A stretch of DNA of 18,893 nt from Willaertia magna. Lineage: Eukaryota > Heterolobosea > Eutetramitea > Acrasida > Naegleriidae. Location: contig CADWAF010001922.1 of the NCBI GenBank assembly GCA_902984215.1, positions 1 to 18,893 on the forward strand, read 5' to 3'. Made by a program: the position numbers and the translations under genes. Of the stretch, positions 1-8,824 are shown one piece after another. Position 1 is the first letter of the stretch; each line of letters begins with the position of its first letter. The notes below the pieces were generated by a model that worked only from the letters and a program-made list of their open reading frames with translations, was not told where the DNA came from and did no database searches.

Positions 1-1
1 T

Positions 2-1154
2 TTACAAATTTCTGTAAAAAAAACCTTTGTTTTTTTTCTTTAAAAAAACTATAGAACTGCTAAAAATGTTTATCCTCAACCTAAAATTAAATTCAATGAA
101 AATTTAAAATATTTAACTGTTGATGGCTTTAACATTTTTATTGAAGATAATACTAAGGCAGCATGGACTTTATTATCCCTTAAATGTAGTCGTGTTAATG
201 AGGTAGGCTTAAAATGGATTGTAAAAAATTGTTTATCATTACAATATTTAAATGTTAAAATTGAAGAATCAAGTAAGGTTGAGATACTAAATCATATTAT
301 GACATTTAATTATTTTAAACATTTATTAGAAAATCCAGTATTAAAAGAAGTATCAATTACTTGTGATGGATAGTTTTTTGAATATATTATTTGGTTCTTT
401 AAGATTGATTACAATAAGGAATTTCAAAATAAAATTAAAAAGATTAGCCTTTATGGATCGAATATTAGTGAGTATGCTAAAAATTGTGATAAAAATTTAT
501 CATGTAATGTTAGTAGAATGACAATTACTTATGACTTTTTAAATATTATTGGTGATCTTAAAGATAAATTTAATTATTTAAAGAAATTAAATTTGTTTAA
601 ATATTTTGCCTTACCTCTAATGCTTTTTTTAGAAAAATTAAAAGTTAATGGATGGTATAGTGATTATTCTAATAAAAAACTTTATAAAATAGATCACTTT
701 CTAAGATTGAGAATATTAAAAATTAATAAAAATGCTTTATTTCATTTTCGAAATTGTAAAGTTATTGGTAAGTAAATTAAGTATGTACAACAATAATATT
801 GATAATGATAAATAATATTTTGTAATAGAAAAATTAACTTTAATTGGTTTCATTACTTTAGATTTTATTAATATTCTTCATAGAAGTTTTTACTTTGGTG
901 AAGGTAAAAGTTTAAGAAAAATTAAGATATTAGGACAATGTAGAAAGGATTTAGATTTTATTACAATTATTTTAAATAGAACAATTACAAAGTTACATGT
1001 CAGTAAAAGAATATTATAACACTTATTGTCAATTGATATGAATTTAAGTCATTTGAAATATATTATTGCAAAAGATTATATTCTTTTAGAAAATAATGAA
1101 TTTTAATATTTATTTTATATTTTATTTAAATAGATTGTGTGTTTTACTGTGTGA
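2..1154 (+). CDS. LRR/F-box-like repeat protein, 5'-partial, two exons
   Basis: Model: join(2..767, 829..1154), open from the window edge, about 363 codons. The product is rich in Leu, Ile, Lys and Asn, with recurring strand-turn stretches such as LKYLTVDGFNIF, LKEVSIT, IKKISLYGSNIS, LKKLNLF and LRKIKILG. This pattern fits leucine-rich repeats like those found C-terminal to F-boxes, and an F-box may lie off the left edge. In-frame TAG (GAT GGA TAG TTT) and several TAA codons are bridged as Gln without loss of protein character, and the frame closes on TGA at 1152. The last 25 or so codons are U-rich, so the TAA after LLENNEF could instead be the true end. The repeat assignment comes from spacing only; the function is unknown. 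Two F-box-like genes lie downstream on the same strand. Confidence 0.6.
768..828 (+). other. spliceosomal intron, 61 nt
   Basis: The donor is GTAAGT and the acceptor is TAATAG. Removing 61 nt (phase 1) joins ...CRNCKVI-like coding to EKLTLIGFITLDF in an open frame. Without removal the frame shifts. The repeat character continues on both sides, which supports the splice. Confidence 0.75.
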
Positions 1155-1475
1155 GTAATGTTTGTATGTGTGTGTGTGTGTCTTTTACTATCTTATTTGT
1201 TATAATGACTTATCAAATATGTAAATATTGTGAGATAATTTAAAGTGAGAAGTTCAATACAATAATTAAATAAAAATGGTATGTTTTTAAAATTATTATT
1301 ACTTATCTTTTTATAAATAATAATAAGTTCAATTATTTACAATGTCATTACTATAATTATTTTTTAAACAATTAAAAATTTTTACCTTAATTGTTTATAA
1401 AATAAGGTCCATTTTTCTAGCTTTATTTCATTAATATAAATTTAATTAATAAAAATATTAATAAAAATAATCATC
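1155..1475. other. intergenic/3' flank with TG microsatellite
   Basis: There is no supportable gene. It holds a (TG)n run at 1167-1181, a TGTAAATA octamer at 1220-1227 (the consensus bound by Pumilio/PUF proteins when present in RNA), directly followed by TTGTGAGATA, and long AT-rich sequence up to the next start codon. If transcribed it would be the 3' UTR of the left-hand gene. Confidence 0.4.
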
Positions 1476-3195
1476 ATGTCATCAACTAATTTAAATAACG
1501 ACCCTCAAATATTACCTATAATGTTTACTTCTAAAAGTCTCAATTGCACTAATTCCAATAGTAATAGTAATAGTAAAAGTGATAGTGGTAGAGGAGAAAT
1601 CATTATTAAGGGACAAGAAATAAAGGAAGTATTAATAAGAAATGAGGTTGGTGATAATAGTGAAAAATTATTACAACAAACAGAACAATATCAAAATGAT
1701 AATGATTTAACGTTTAACGACCTTTATTGTAATCCATTTTTTGGAGAAGAAGAGGATAATGAAAAAAACCCTTTATATAGTGACCAAGAGGCATATGAAA
1801 ATATTAAAGAATATATCAATCGTTTAGAGAAACAAAATTTTTATATTATTCACAAAAAAAGATTATCTTGCTCATTAATTATTCTTTAAAATGACTACCC
1901 TACCATTGATGATAACAATAAAAGCTCTTCTTCTTCTTTAGTATTTGGTGAATCTTTGTTAAGATTTAGTAACTCTTCTAAAATTATATTAGATGAAGAG
2001 GATGAAGAGTATGTGGAGAAAGAAAAAGATGATATTTCTGATGTCATGCAAGAAGAAAAAAAAGAAAAAGAAGAACAAGAAGAAATATTTGAAGCATTAA
2101 ATAAACCAGAGAAGGATAATATTTATTTTTCTGATTAATCAACTTCATTAGATTTAATATTAAACAGTAGTAGCAGACAATTATTGTTGGTGGGTAAAAA
2201 GTCAAACAATAATAAGGAACAAATAGATATTATGGAAGAGGAAGAAGAAAATAGTAATATTTACGATAGTGTGGTAAAAAATATATTAAAAGAATTAAAG
2301 AATAAGAATAAGAAGGAGAAACATAATAAATTATTAAAAAATTCATTTTCTTGCACCTTATTTAAAGAATCCTTAAAAGAAAACATTTCAATGAGCCAAG
2401 AAATATTATTAATTAATATCGTAACAAAGTATTGTGAAAAGAATGAGATAAATTAACAAAAATATATTGACAGCATTATTGAATTATTGTGTTACCTTCA
2501 TGATTTTTGTTTAACTTTTGAAAAACCATTCTTTCCCCTTATTAAAACAATTACCACTGCATTTGACGAATACAAAAAGAGTAATAAACATATTAGAATT
2601 CCAATTCATGATTTGGATAATAATGTTGTTGCTGACAGTAATAAAAGTGATAGTAGTAGTACTAACAATGCTGCTGACAATAGTAGTAAAGGGGATATTG
2701 GAGGGAATCAATTAATTTATTTAATAAAAGATGATCCCAGTGAAGAAGAAAAAGATAATGTATTACAAGTTTTAGAAAGTCAAAAAGTAAATAATGTACA
2801 CAAATTAAGTGACATTATTTAATTAGAAAACGCTGGAAAAATATTTGTCTTTTTTATCCTACATATTATTTTACAATTATCAAACAAAGTTTTATCAAGA
2901 AGATAAAAAATCATTTATTAAATTGTTAAAGAACAAGCTAGGATTTAAAGGTGGAAATGTAAACAAAAAACTAACATTAGGAGAATATTGTTTTAAATTT
3001 CTTGAATTGTTTTTTTCAAACTTTAATATTTATAATCTTAAATTAGGTCAGATTAAAGCTACTGAATCTTCTTTGAGGGAATTAAATATAAAACATAAAG
3101 AATTTATTAAAAGAGTAAGGGACATTATTAAAAAGAAAGCAAAAAACCTTGAAAAACGAATTTAATATTATTTTCTTACAATTATATTGATATGA
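1476..3195 (+). CDS. acidic low-complexity protein, unknown function, two exons
   Basis: Model: join(1476..2786, 2827..3195), 559 aa, starting at ATG after AATAATCATC and ending in TGA. The frame crosses in-frame TAA at 1887, 2136 and 2454 without any break in composition, strong local evidence for TAA=Gln. The N-terminus has Asn/Ser repeats. Next come several acidic blocks (DEEDEEYVEKEKDD, EEEEE) and Lys/Glu-rich helices. A probably folded helical part around residues 300-360 contains LLINIVTKYCEKNEI and IIELLCYLHDFCLTFEKPFF. After an acidic/Ser linker the C-terminus is basic and helical (KTLEKYLSFLSYILF, then RVRDIIKKKAKNLEKRI). No motif was recognised. A TAA at 3163 gives an alternative end 10 codons earlier. 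This is the longest intact gene in the window. Confidence 0.75.
2787..2826 (+). other. spliceosomal intron, 40 nt
   Basis: GTAAAT donor, ATTTAATTAG acceptor, phase 0. Its removal joins LQVLESQK to KTLEKYLSFLSYILF and reconciles the two coding frames on either side (codon phase changes by one, 40 = 1 mod 3). The exact boundary match argues against a simple frameshift. Confidence 0.75.
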
Positions 3196-3734
3196 ATATA
3201 AGATAAATAAATTATTAGTTTTGATTAAATCATTGTGGAAAGTATAATTTTTGACCAACAAAAAATCTTACGTGTGTTAAATCAGTGATGGAATGAATTA
3301 TTACAAGTAATAATAGCTCAACTATTGTAAAGTAAATAGAAAAGTAAATTCTATAAACATTAAAAAAAAAAATAATATTTAAAAAAAATCAAAGGCGGTA
3401 TAGTGTGAAACAGCTTAGGAATTAAAAATTAATGATAAAAAGTGAAGCTTTTATAAAGATTGTAATAATTTTAATAAATTTATTTTTTTAAAAACGTTTA
3501 CAAAATAATATATTGTTTTAGAATACAAAGTAAACTGCTAACTTTGTTAAAAAAAAAGGGAGTTGAGATTGTAAAATTTGTAAAAGTAACTACATTACCT
3601 ATACAAGAAGTTTTAAATAAAGATCTTTAAAATTCTATAATTAGTTACAAATTCTTGTCACCGTCTTTATTCTTTTTTTTAATTCAGCCAGCTACTTATC
3701 ACTATGATGTTATAATGATGTTTGCAATATTTGA
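3196..3734. other. intergenic, no gene seen
   Basis: AT-rich with several A runs and TTTACAA/TTGTAA words. No frame has protein-like composition. A block resembling GCTACTTATCACTATG at about 3690 is repeated imperfectly about 110 nt downstream (near 3802), inside the next open frame. Confidence 0.35.
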
Positions 3735-4121
3735 TACTACTTGTTACTGTATATAACATAGTAAGGTTTGTATCAATGTAAAGTATTTGAAATGGTATTA
3801 ATGCTACTAATCACTATGTATCATAATGATGTTTACAAGATTCCTGCATTTCAAAATACTTTGTATTTCAAATTGTTGTTAGCTGGGATTTGTCGTCATT
3901 ATTGGTGGAATCTGTTGTTATATTGCAGAGAAAAGAAACAAAATAATATCCAATTAGAAGTGATGATTATCATTAACAAGAACAGAACAAGCTATTAAAA
4001 ATATATTTATTATTTAAGTATAAACATTTAAATTGATTAATAATTAAAAGCTAACATCCACATTGATGGGTAGGATTAATTAATTATATAGGAAGAATAC
4101 AACAACTTTCGTATTAATTGA
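3735..4121 (+). pseudogene. open frame of unknown origin, possibly gene remnant
   Basis: This frame is open from TGA 3732 to TGA 4119, with in-frame TAA/TAG read as Gln. It has protein-like composition from about codon 20: YHNDVYKIPAFQNTLYF, then LLLAGICRHYWWN, then ANIHIDGQDQLIIQEEY. Base composition is less A+T-extreme than the flanks, which favours coding ancestry. No homologue is recognised and no good start context is visible. In another frame the middle reads as a hydrophobic stretch (GFVVIIGGICCYIA) followed by basic residues, so the frame choice is not secure. It may be one decayed gene with the next two open stretches. Confidence 0.3.
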
Positions 4122-4135
4122 TAGTGATGATGATG

Positions 4136-4646
4136 ATGAAACAGATTGACAAACAGTATAAATAACAGGAATTCGAGCTCATATTACAGGTAACACGATG
4201 TTACAAGTATAAAAAGCAATGGCTAGATAACTAGTTAGTAATAATCAAGATGATGGATCATTAACAAATACAATTTGATAAAAAATGTTGTTCAAACATA
4301 GCGTTTCACAACTCTTCACCCACGCATAAGATTTAAAGATTTATTATCATGTTACCAAACATTAGAGTAACATACCTAACTAACATAATGTTTGCCCTCG
4401 TCATTTACTTTGTTAATAAGATTAAACTCAAATAGTCAACAAACGATTACATTTCCTCTGATGTTCCTAACATTTTTTTTTGTGTTGTTGATTTTTTTAC
4501 CAACAATGATGTCGAAGGATAATGAGTAAACATATTTATTGAACGTGTGCATTAAATGTTTACAATAGAATAATATCCAATTGATATTGGATCTGCTTTA
4601 ATATTTATTTGTTATCTCATATTAGGTATGTTTGTTTAATAAAAAA
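4136..4646 (+). pseudogene. decayed coding stretch upstream of dioxygenase-like gene
   Basis: From ATG 4136 a frame runs to TGA 4523 (about 129 codons) and includes MLPNIRVTYLTNIMFALVIY and FFCVVDFFTNNDVEG. At about 4518 a second frame takes over with DNEQTYLLNVCIKCLQQNN, then LILDLLQYLFVISY, open to the next gene's ATG. Content looks continuous across a one-base shift, so I read this as a broken gene or a mis-assembled one. No domain is recognised. TAA/TAG are read as Gln throughout. The second frame is the same phase as the gene at 4647, so it could also be an upstream extension of that gene. Confidence 0.3.
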
Positions 4647-5689
4647 ATGTCATTACCAAAACACTCAAAAGTTAAGAATGCAATTATTAATCATTCAAAT
4701 TTTAACAAGTATTTAATATACTTTGACTATGTTTTTATTCAAAATTATAAAACTCTAAGAAAGAACGTTAAGAAAAATTCAGAACAACCATTAAAAATGT
4801 ACAGGTAAAATACAATAGTTTACAATGTAAAAGAGGGCAACTCCTACGTTATCTTTTTTAGAAATGCAATTCCGGTTAGAATGATGAATAAGGTTTTCAA
4901 GATTTTAGACAATTAGTACACTGACAAGCTGGACGCCGTTCATTTTGGCGTCTAAGATAAGTTAGTTTGTTATATAACATTACACAGGGATAGCAAGGAA
5001 ACAATCCAATCATTGAAGAAAAGTTTCGTAATAAAACCGATTTATATGAAAGAGATGAAAAACTATTATACATGTGGTTGCCATTGTTGGGTATTCATTT
5101 AAAAAATGTTAAAGAACAGTTAAGAATTAATAAGAGCTTTGCTGGGTTTTTAGTTATGACTATTAACAGATACAAGGCTGATACAAAAGCTGTAAATCTC
5201 TACTATGACTTTGAGGACAATAGTTTAAGTATGTTATATTGTTGTGGTACACATTTAAGATTTCCAGATTTAAGGTTTGAATTGGATTTTAGCTATAGCG
5301 ATGTTGTTTTTTTCAAGGGTAATATTTTACAACATGTCATTACAACATTTAAAGGCAATCGTTATAGTGTGGTATTTTTCATGCATCGAACTTTAGATTA
5401 TCCTAATAATAAACTGTATTATAATCTTAGACGTAGTGAAACGAAAACAAAATATATTAAACAAGGTTGTCCACCAGTATTTCCTACCAGGATTAAGGGA
5501 AAGAAGATGAATACAAGAAGAAAGAAGAAGGAGCAAATAGATGAAAAACAAGATAATAAAGACAAAAAAGAGGAGGAGGAGGGTAATAAAAAGAGAAAGA
5601 AGAAAAAAGACAATGAAAAGAAAGTTAAAGCTAGTAAGAAGAAATCAATAGCAGAAAGTAGTAATTATAAAAAAGTTAAATTACAATAA
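4647..5689 (+). CDS. 2-oxoglutarate/Fe(II) dioxygenase-like protein, HxD His apparently lost
   Basis: Model: join(4647..4964, 4988..5689), about 339 aa; ATG follows AATAAAAAA. In-frame TAA (after KMYR) and TAG codons read as Gln. The core resembles the double-stranded beta-helix of TET/JBP-type and related dioxygenases: VNLYYDFEDNSLSMLYCCG (HxD strand), RFPDLRFELDFSYSDVVFFK, then QHVITTFKGNRYSVVFFMH with the distal His and the Arg expected to bind 2-oxoglutarate. The first metal His of HxD appears as Tyr (YYD). The C-terminal about 75 residues are a Lys/Glu tail, possibly nuclear or nucleic-acid binding. There is no in-frame TGA between 5689 and 5908, so the end at TAA 5687 is a choice by composition. 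The family call is by eye and moderate. If right, the protein may be inactive or use another ligand. Confidence 0.5.
4932..4952. repeat. GC-rich hairpin inside coding sequence
   Basis: GACGCC at 4932-4937 and GGCGTC at 4947-4952 are perfect inverted arms around a 9-nt AT-rich loop. It is conspicuous because G+C is rare around it. It lies within codons for LDAVHFGV, so it may be chance. Confidence 0.4.
4965..4987 (+). other. possible tiny intron, 23 nt (or 29 nt to 4993)
   Basis: Coding phase changes between HFGVQDKL and GNNPIIEEKF. GTTTGT...TTACACAG (23 nt) or an extension to GGATAG (29 nt) both restore frame. The donor GTTTGT is weaker than others here and the length is much below 34-65 nt, so a one-base error or decay is an alternative. 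Confidence 0.35.
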
Positions 5690-5908
5690 ATTATGTTTTT
5701 TTACAATGATTTAAAGTAAGTTTTAATGTTACTATGTATAATACTTGATATTTCTTTAATGATTGATTGGTATTATTTATTTTTTTATTAATATTTTTTT
5801 TTGAACTTTTAAATATTCATACTATACCTCTAATAGTATTAGACTTAGATCAAATCTTTTTTTGTAATTTCAATAAATAAAATAATTACCAATAAAAAAA
5901 TTTTAACA
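5690..5908. other. AT-rich intergenic region
   Basis: There is no gene. It holds a strong donor-like GTAAGT at 5716-5721 and several TAG acceptor-like sites near 5836-5848, so a 3' UTR intron or a further exon of the upstream gene cannot be excluded. T runs of 7 and 9 occur. The upstream gene's frame contains no TGA here. Confidence 0.35.
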
Positions 5909-6959
5909 ATGATAGTTAATAATTCAATCATTACATATAATAATAATAATCCTCATAAACAACACCACACAACAATTGATTTGATTCAATTGTATTTGAA
6001 GTATAAAGAGGAAATGAATAAATTTGCTAAAATCAAACCTAATTGTTGGACAATTAAATCAATAAATAGTACTACTACTACAATAAATACCACAACTACA
6101 ACAACAACTACTAGTAATACTGCTACAAAAGAATATAATAATTATTATAACCAAAGCATTATAAACATCAAGAATAATCATTATAATACAACACTATTGA
6201 TAAATGAATTGAGTGTTACGTAATTTTTAAAAAAAAAAATTTAATCAAATTAGCAAACGGTTAAAAGCTTAAAAAAAAATGTATCCAATTGAAAAGAAAA
6301 GAAAATTAACTCAAACACCTCAAGTTAATAAGGATAAGAAAGAACAAGAAGTTAATAAAGATGAGGAAGAACAAGAAGTTAATAAACAAAAGAAAGAACA
6401 AAAAAATAGAACAATTACAATTTTTCCAACTGATTTATTAGAAGTAATTAGTAGTTTTATAAACAACTTTGAGGACTTAAATAATTTCTCTATGATAAAC
6501 AAACACATGAGAAATACTCTTGTTAATAAGTATTCATAAATTTTAAAATCTTTTACAAAATTATATTACCTAAAGTTATTTGTGACAGATTATGAACGCT
6601 TTAGATTAAAAATTGTAGAAAATGGAAGACACTCTATAATTAGTTCAGACTATTATAACATGTTATTTGAATTTAAACAATGGTTGATAGATTCCTTAAT
6701 CGATACAATTAAAAGAAGAGAGTTTCTTTATTTAAAGGCGATTGTTTTACCAGATGAAAAGAGTTATTATAAATTATTAATGAAGGATGAAAAGAAATTA
6801 TGTGAAGATTTAAATACTATTATTGATCTTGTTACTTTAGAAATTACTCTTTCAAGTAATTCTATTATTGGTTACGACTAAAAGTATAAGAAAAAGAATC
6901 TTAGCCATGAAGAAGAATTACTAAGAAGAGCTAATGTATTTAAATATTACTTCATATGA
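5909..6959 (+). CDS. F-box-like protein, two exons
   Basis: Model: join(5909..6219, 6254..6959), 338 aa, ending in TGA. Exon 1 encodes an Asn/Thr-rich leader with a long ACN run. Removing GTAATT...AATTAG joins it in frame to RLKAQKKMYPIEKKRKL and a tandem VNKDKKEQE-type Lys/Glu repeat. Around residues 150-200 comes an F-box-like helix set: IFPTDLLEVISSFINN, then LNNFSMINKHMRNTLVNKYS, which matches the pattern of F-box domains that tie substrates to SKP1/cullin ubiquitin ligases. The rest (YERFRLKIVENGRHSI, then FKQWLIDSLIDTIKRREF) is helical and unrecognised. TAA after KYS and GYD is Gln. Alternative: translation starts at ATG 6279 (AAAAAAAAATG context), leaving 226 aa, with 5909-6219 as a separate small ORF. 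A related gene follows at 8825. Confidence 0.55.
6220..6253 (+). other. probable intron, 34 nt
   Basis: GTAATT donor and AAATTAG acceptor, phase 2, joining SVT to KRLKAQKK in frame with the F-box-like exon. It also removes the overlap that would otherwise arise between the 5909 frame (TGA 6290) and the ATG at 6279. Confidence 0.5.
6324..6404 (+). repeat. three 27-nt tandem coding repeats
   Basis: Units at 6324-6350, 6351-6377 and 6378-6404 each begin GTTAATAA and encode VNKDKKEQE, VNKDEEEQE and VNKQKKEQK. They lie just N-terminal to the F-box-like region, and in-frame 9-residue units can expand or contract without breaking the gene. Confidence 0.85.
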
Positions 6960-6961
6960 GA

Positions 6962-6988
6962 TATGAACGCTTTAGATTAAAAATTGTA
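6962..6988 (+). repeat. 27-nt exact copy of internal F-box gene segment
   Basis: TATGAACGCTTTAGATTAAA and the next 7 bases here repeat 6591-6617 exactly. The copy begins 3 nt after the gene's TGA and in a different phase, continuing as a short coding-like tail (NYESNLDNLDYYLKEL). This suggests a local duplication whose 3' copy is now outside the frame. Confidence 0.7.
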
Positions 6989-7034
6989 AATTACGAAAGT
7001 AATTTGGATAATTTAGATTATTACTTAAAAGAAT

Positions 7035-7331
7035 TGTAAATATTGAAAGGAATTGTAAATATTGAATAAATTGTGAATTTTATATTTTGTAAATGTAAAT
7101 ATTGTATTTGTAAATTTTATACTTTATATATCATTAACAAACGGTGTCCAGTTAGTTTACAAAAAATAGAGAAAGAAGCATAAATTATTAATTTTATTTA
7201 GTTGAATAATTTGTTATGGGCTGAATTTGAATCTAAGACTATGTATATATAGTTTAAGTCTTTACTATTGGGCCAGAGTTTATTTAAATTTTTATTAGTT
7301 AATATTCTTTAAAGGTAAAGAATTGTAAATA
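7035..7331 (+). promoter_or_regulatory. cluster of PUF-type TGTAAATA motifs in a 3' flank
   Basis: TGTAAATA occurs at 7035-7042, 7054-7061, 7094-7101 and 7324-7331, all in the sense of the F-box-like gene that ends at 6959. UGUANAUA is the RNA site recognised by Pumilio/PUF repressors. The genome is AT-rich, so single copies are expected by chance; three within 67 nt are less so. Whether this region is transcribed is not known. Confidence 0.3.
7218..7277 (-). repeat. tRNA-like (SINE-like) element, copy 1
   Basis: On the minus strand it has an A-box-like TGGCCCAATAGTAAAGA and a B-box-like GATTCAAATTC at tRNA-like distance, with inverted arms AAGACT/AGTCTT between. The acceptor and T stems do not pair well, so this is not an intact tRNA gene. 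It aligns along its whole length with 9774-9831. A tRNA-derived SINE head or a decayed tRNA pseudogene would fit. Confidence 0.4.
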
Positions 7332-7625
7332 AGCGTACTAGAGATTATAAATATAAAATTTTTAACACGTTTAAAAAAACAATTCTGATAAAATATATAA
7401 ATTTCTTCACAAAGAACAAGTTGATGGAAATGTATTTTTAAACTCAATAATATGTATTTTTAAAACTAACAGTTGTGGTGACACAGAGGAGTGTTAAAAG
7501 TAACTGTCAAAAAATATTTTACAAATTATGGAAGAATATATTTTTTACAAAAATTTATTTTTTAATTAAACAAACACATTAAAAAAGATAAAAAACTAGA
7601 ATAAAAAAACTCAATTTGAATTTAC

Positions 7626-7725
7626 AATGTCCAAAATTTGAGATTTTTATAGAAAAAATATAACCTGTGAGAATTTTTATATAAAAATTTATTTAATAAA
7701 ATTATAACGTGTGAGATTTTTACAT
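7626..7725 (+). repeat. TGTGAGA(A)TTTTT repeat cluster
   Basis: TATAACCTGTGAGAATTTTT and TATAACGTGTGAGATTTTTA occur here, plus a more degenerate TTTGAGATTTTTATA. The same unit occurs on the minus strand at 10825-10870 and, singly, near 14240 (minus) and 1228 (plus). All lie in gene 3' flanks. Confidence 0.5.
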
Positions 7726-7779
7726 TTAAAAACAATTTTTAATTATGTTCAATTACAATAAATTTAATTTCACTAACGA

Positions 7780-8532
7780 TCATTTCTTTTCTTCTAAATC
7801 TTGTGATTCAATAAATTTAAGAATATCCAAAAAATGTTTATGTAATAAGTGTTGTAAAATTAATAAAAAATCAACAGACTGTTTTACAAGACCTCTGTCA
7901 ATATTTTCTTGTGATAAGAGAACTAATTTATATGACTTTGTAATAGTAATATCTTTATCTGTAATTTCACTACACTGATAACGATAGCCATAAATTTTAG
8001 TACTAAAAAAAGGACTACGAAGGTCACTTCTAAGGATTTCCTTATAAAATTGAATATTATTTTTTTCAAATATATGATTCATAATTTTATGAAATTGTTT
8101 AAAATATTGGTTTTCAAAAGCTTTATATTTTTTCTATTTAACTTTATTGTTGTAACGAACTAACTGTTTGGAATAGAGTGGTAAAGAATTTGGAGTTATC
8201 TCACTTTTATTTAATTTTGTTAAATATTGATAAATTACTTTTCTAACAAGATCCATAGTTAATGGTACTCTACTTTCTTCATTTTGTAAACTCTAATTTG
8301 TAATTTCTTCAACTTCATTTTCTTTTTGAGAATTACTACTACTTCCAACACCACTAGCACTAACATCACTAAAACCAATGGTAGTACTACTACTACTACT
8401 ATTACTACTACTACTACTACTACTGTTGTTGTTGTTGTTGCTGTTGTTATTGTTGTTGTTGTTATTGTTGCTACTATTTTCACTTTTATTAAGCTTCTTA
8501 TGTTTAGCATTAGAATCAAATAATGATAACAT
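7780..8532 (-). CDS. poly-Asn/Ser protein, unknown function, intact
   Basis: 250 aa, ATG in AATAAAAAATG context, TGA stop, no introns, with two in-frame TAG codons read as Gln (after EVEEITN and after NNKVK). Residues 20-50 are Asn and Ser homopolymers from AAC/AAT and AGT repeats. After a polar linker, residues 90-250 look folded: MDLVRKVIYQYLTKL, then QLVRYNNKVKQKKYKAFENQ, LRSPFFSTKIYGYRYQC, and a C-terminal helix SVDFLLILQHLLHKHFLDIL. No family was recognised. It lies antisense between the two F-box-like genes. The clean TGA end after EEKK and the uninterrupted 250-codon frame make it one of the best-supported genes in the window. Confidence 0.75.
8384..8473 (-). repeat. trinucleotide repeat tract coding Ser and Asn runs
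   Basis: TAC/TTG-type triplets on the plus strand give AGT (Ser) and AAC/AAT (Asn) runs in the minus-strand gene. The tract is a likely site of length variation. Confidence 0.85.
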
Positions 8533-8824
8533 TTTTTATTAACCAAAAAAAAAGAGGAAATTGTAATAAAACTAATGTTTAAATAATATTAATGACACAA
8601 AAAAATATTCTTTTTTAGAAGTAAAACTATAAAATAAATTATTCCTTTTACAAATTGAAAAAGGTATTTTTAAAATTGTAAAACTAAATTCTTCACTTTT
8701 ACAAAAAGTGGTAAATTACAAATATAGTTATGTCTCATTTGTATCAACATATTAAACTGTGAATACAGTAAATTCTTTGTATTAATTAAATTTTAAAAAA
8801 AAAGATCATATTATTAAGAACCTA
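8533..8824. other. divergent intergenic region
   Basis: The region is about 290 nt of AT-rich sequence between the minus-strand gene start (8532) and the plus-strand F-box-like gene, so both promoters probably lie here. No recognisable element was seen beyond A/T runs. Confidence 0.35.

Larger units (their letters stand above)
6989..7779. other. intergenic region with repeat motifs
   Basis: No gene was found. It contains four sense TGTAAATA octamers (7035, 7054, 7094, 7324), the minus-strand tRNA-like element at 7218-7277, and the TGTGAGA-type repeats at 7626-7725. The rest is simple AT-rich sequence with TTGTAAAT words. Confidence 0.5.

Noticed and set aside
4500..4530. Euplotes-type +1 frameshifting at stop codons
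   Set aside because: Here TAA/TAG are bridged in phase as Gln, and the phase changes are at homopolymers, not at AAA-TAA/TAG sites.
5419..5613. Minus-strand Ser/Phe/Leu-rich open frame
   Set aside because: It is the complement of the Lys/Glu-rich tail of the dioxygenase-like gene.
8259..8546. Open frames in other phases over the Asn/Ser repeat, including a plus-strand Thr/Val-rich one
   Set aside because: They are low-complexity by-products of the trinucleotide tract; the minus-strand phase starting at 8532 continues for 250 codons to a TGA.
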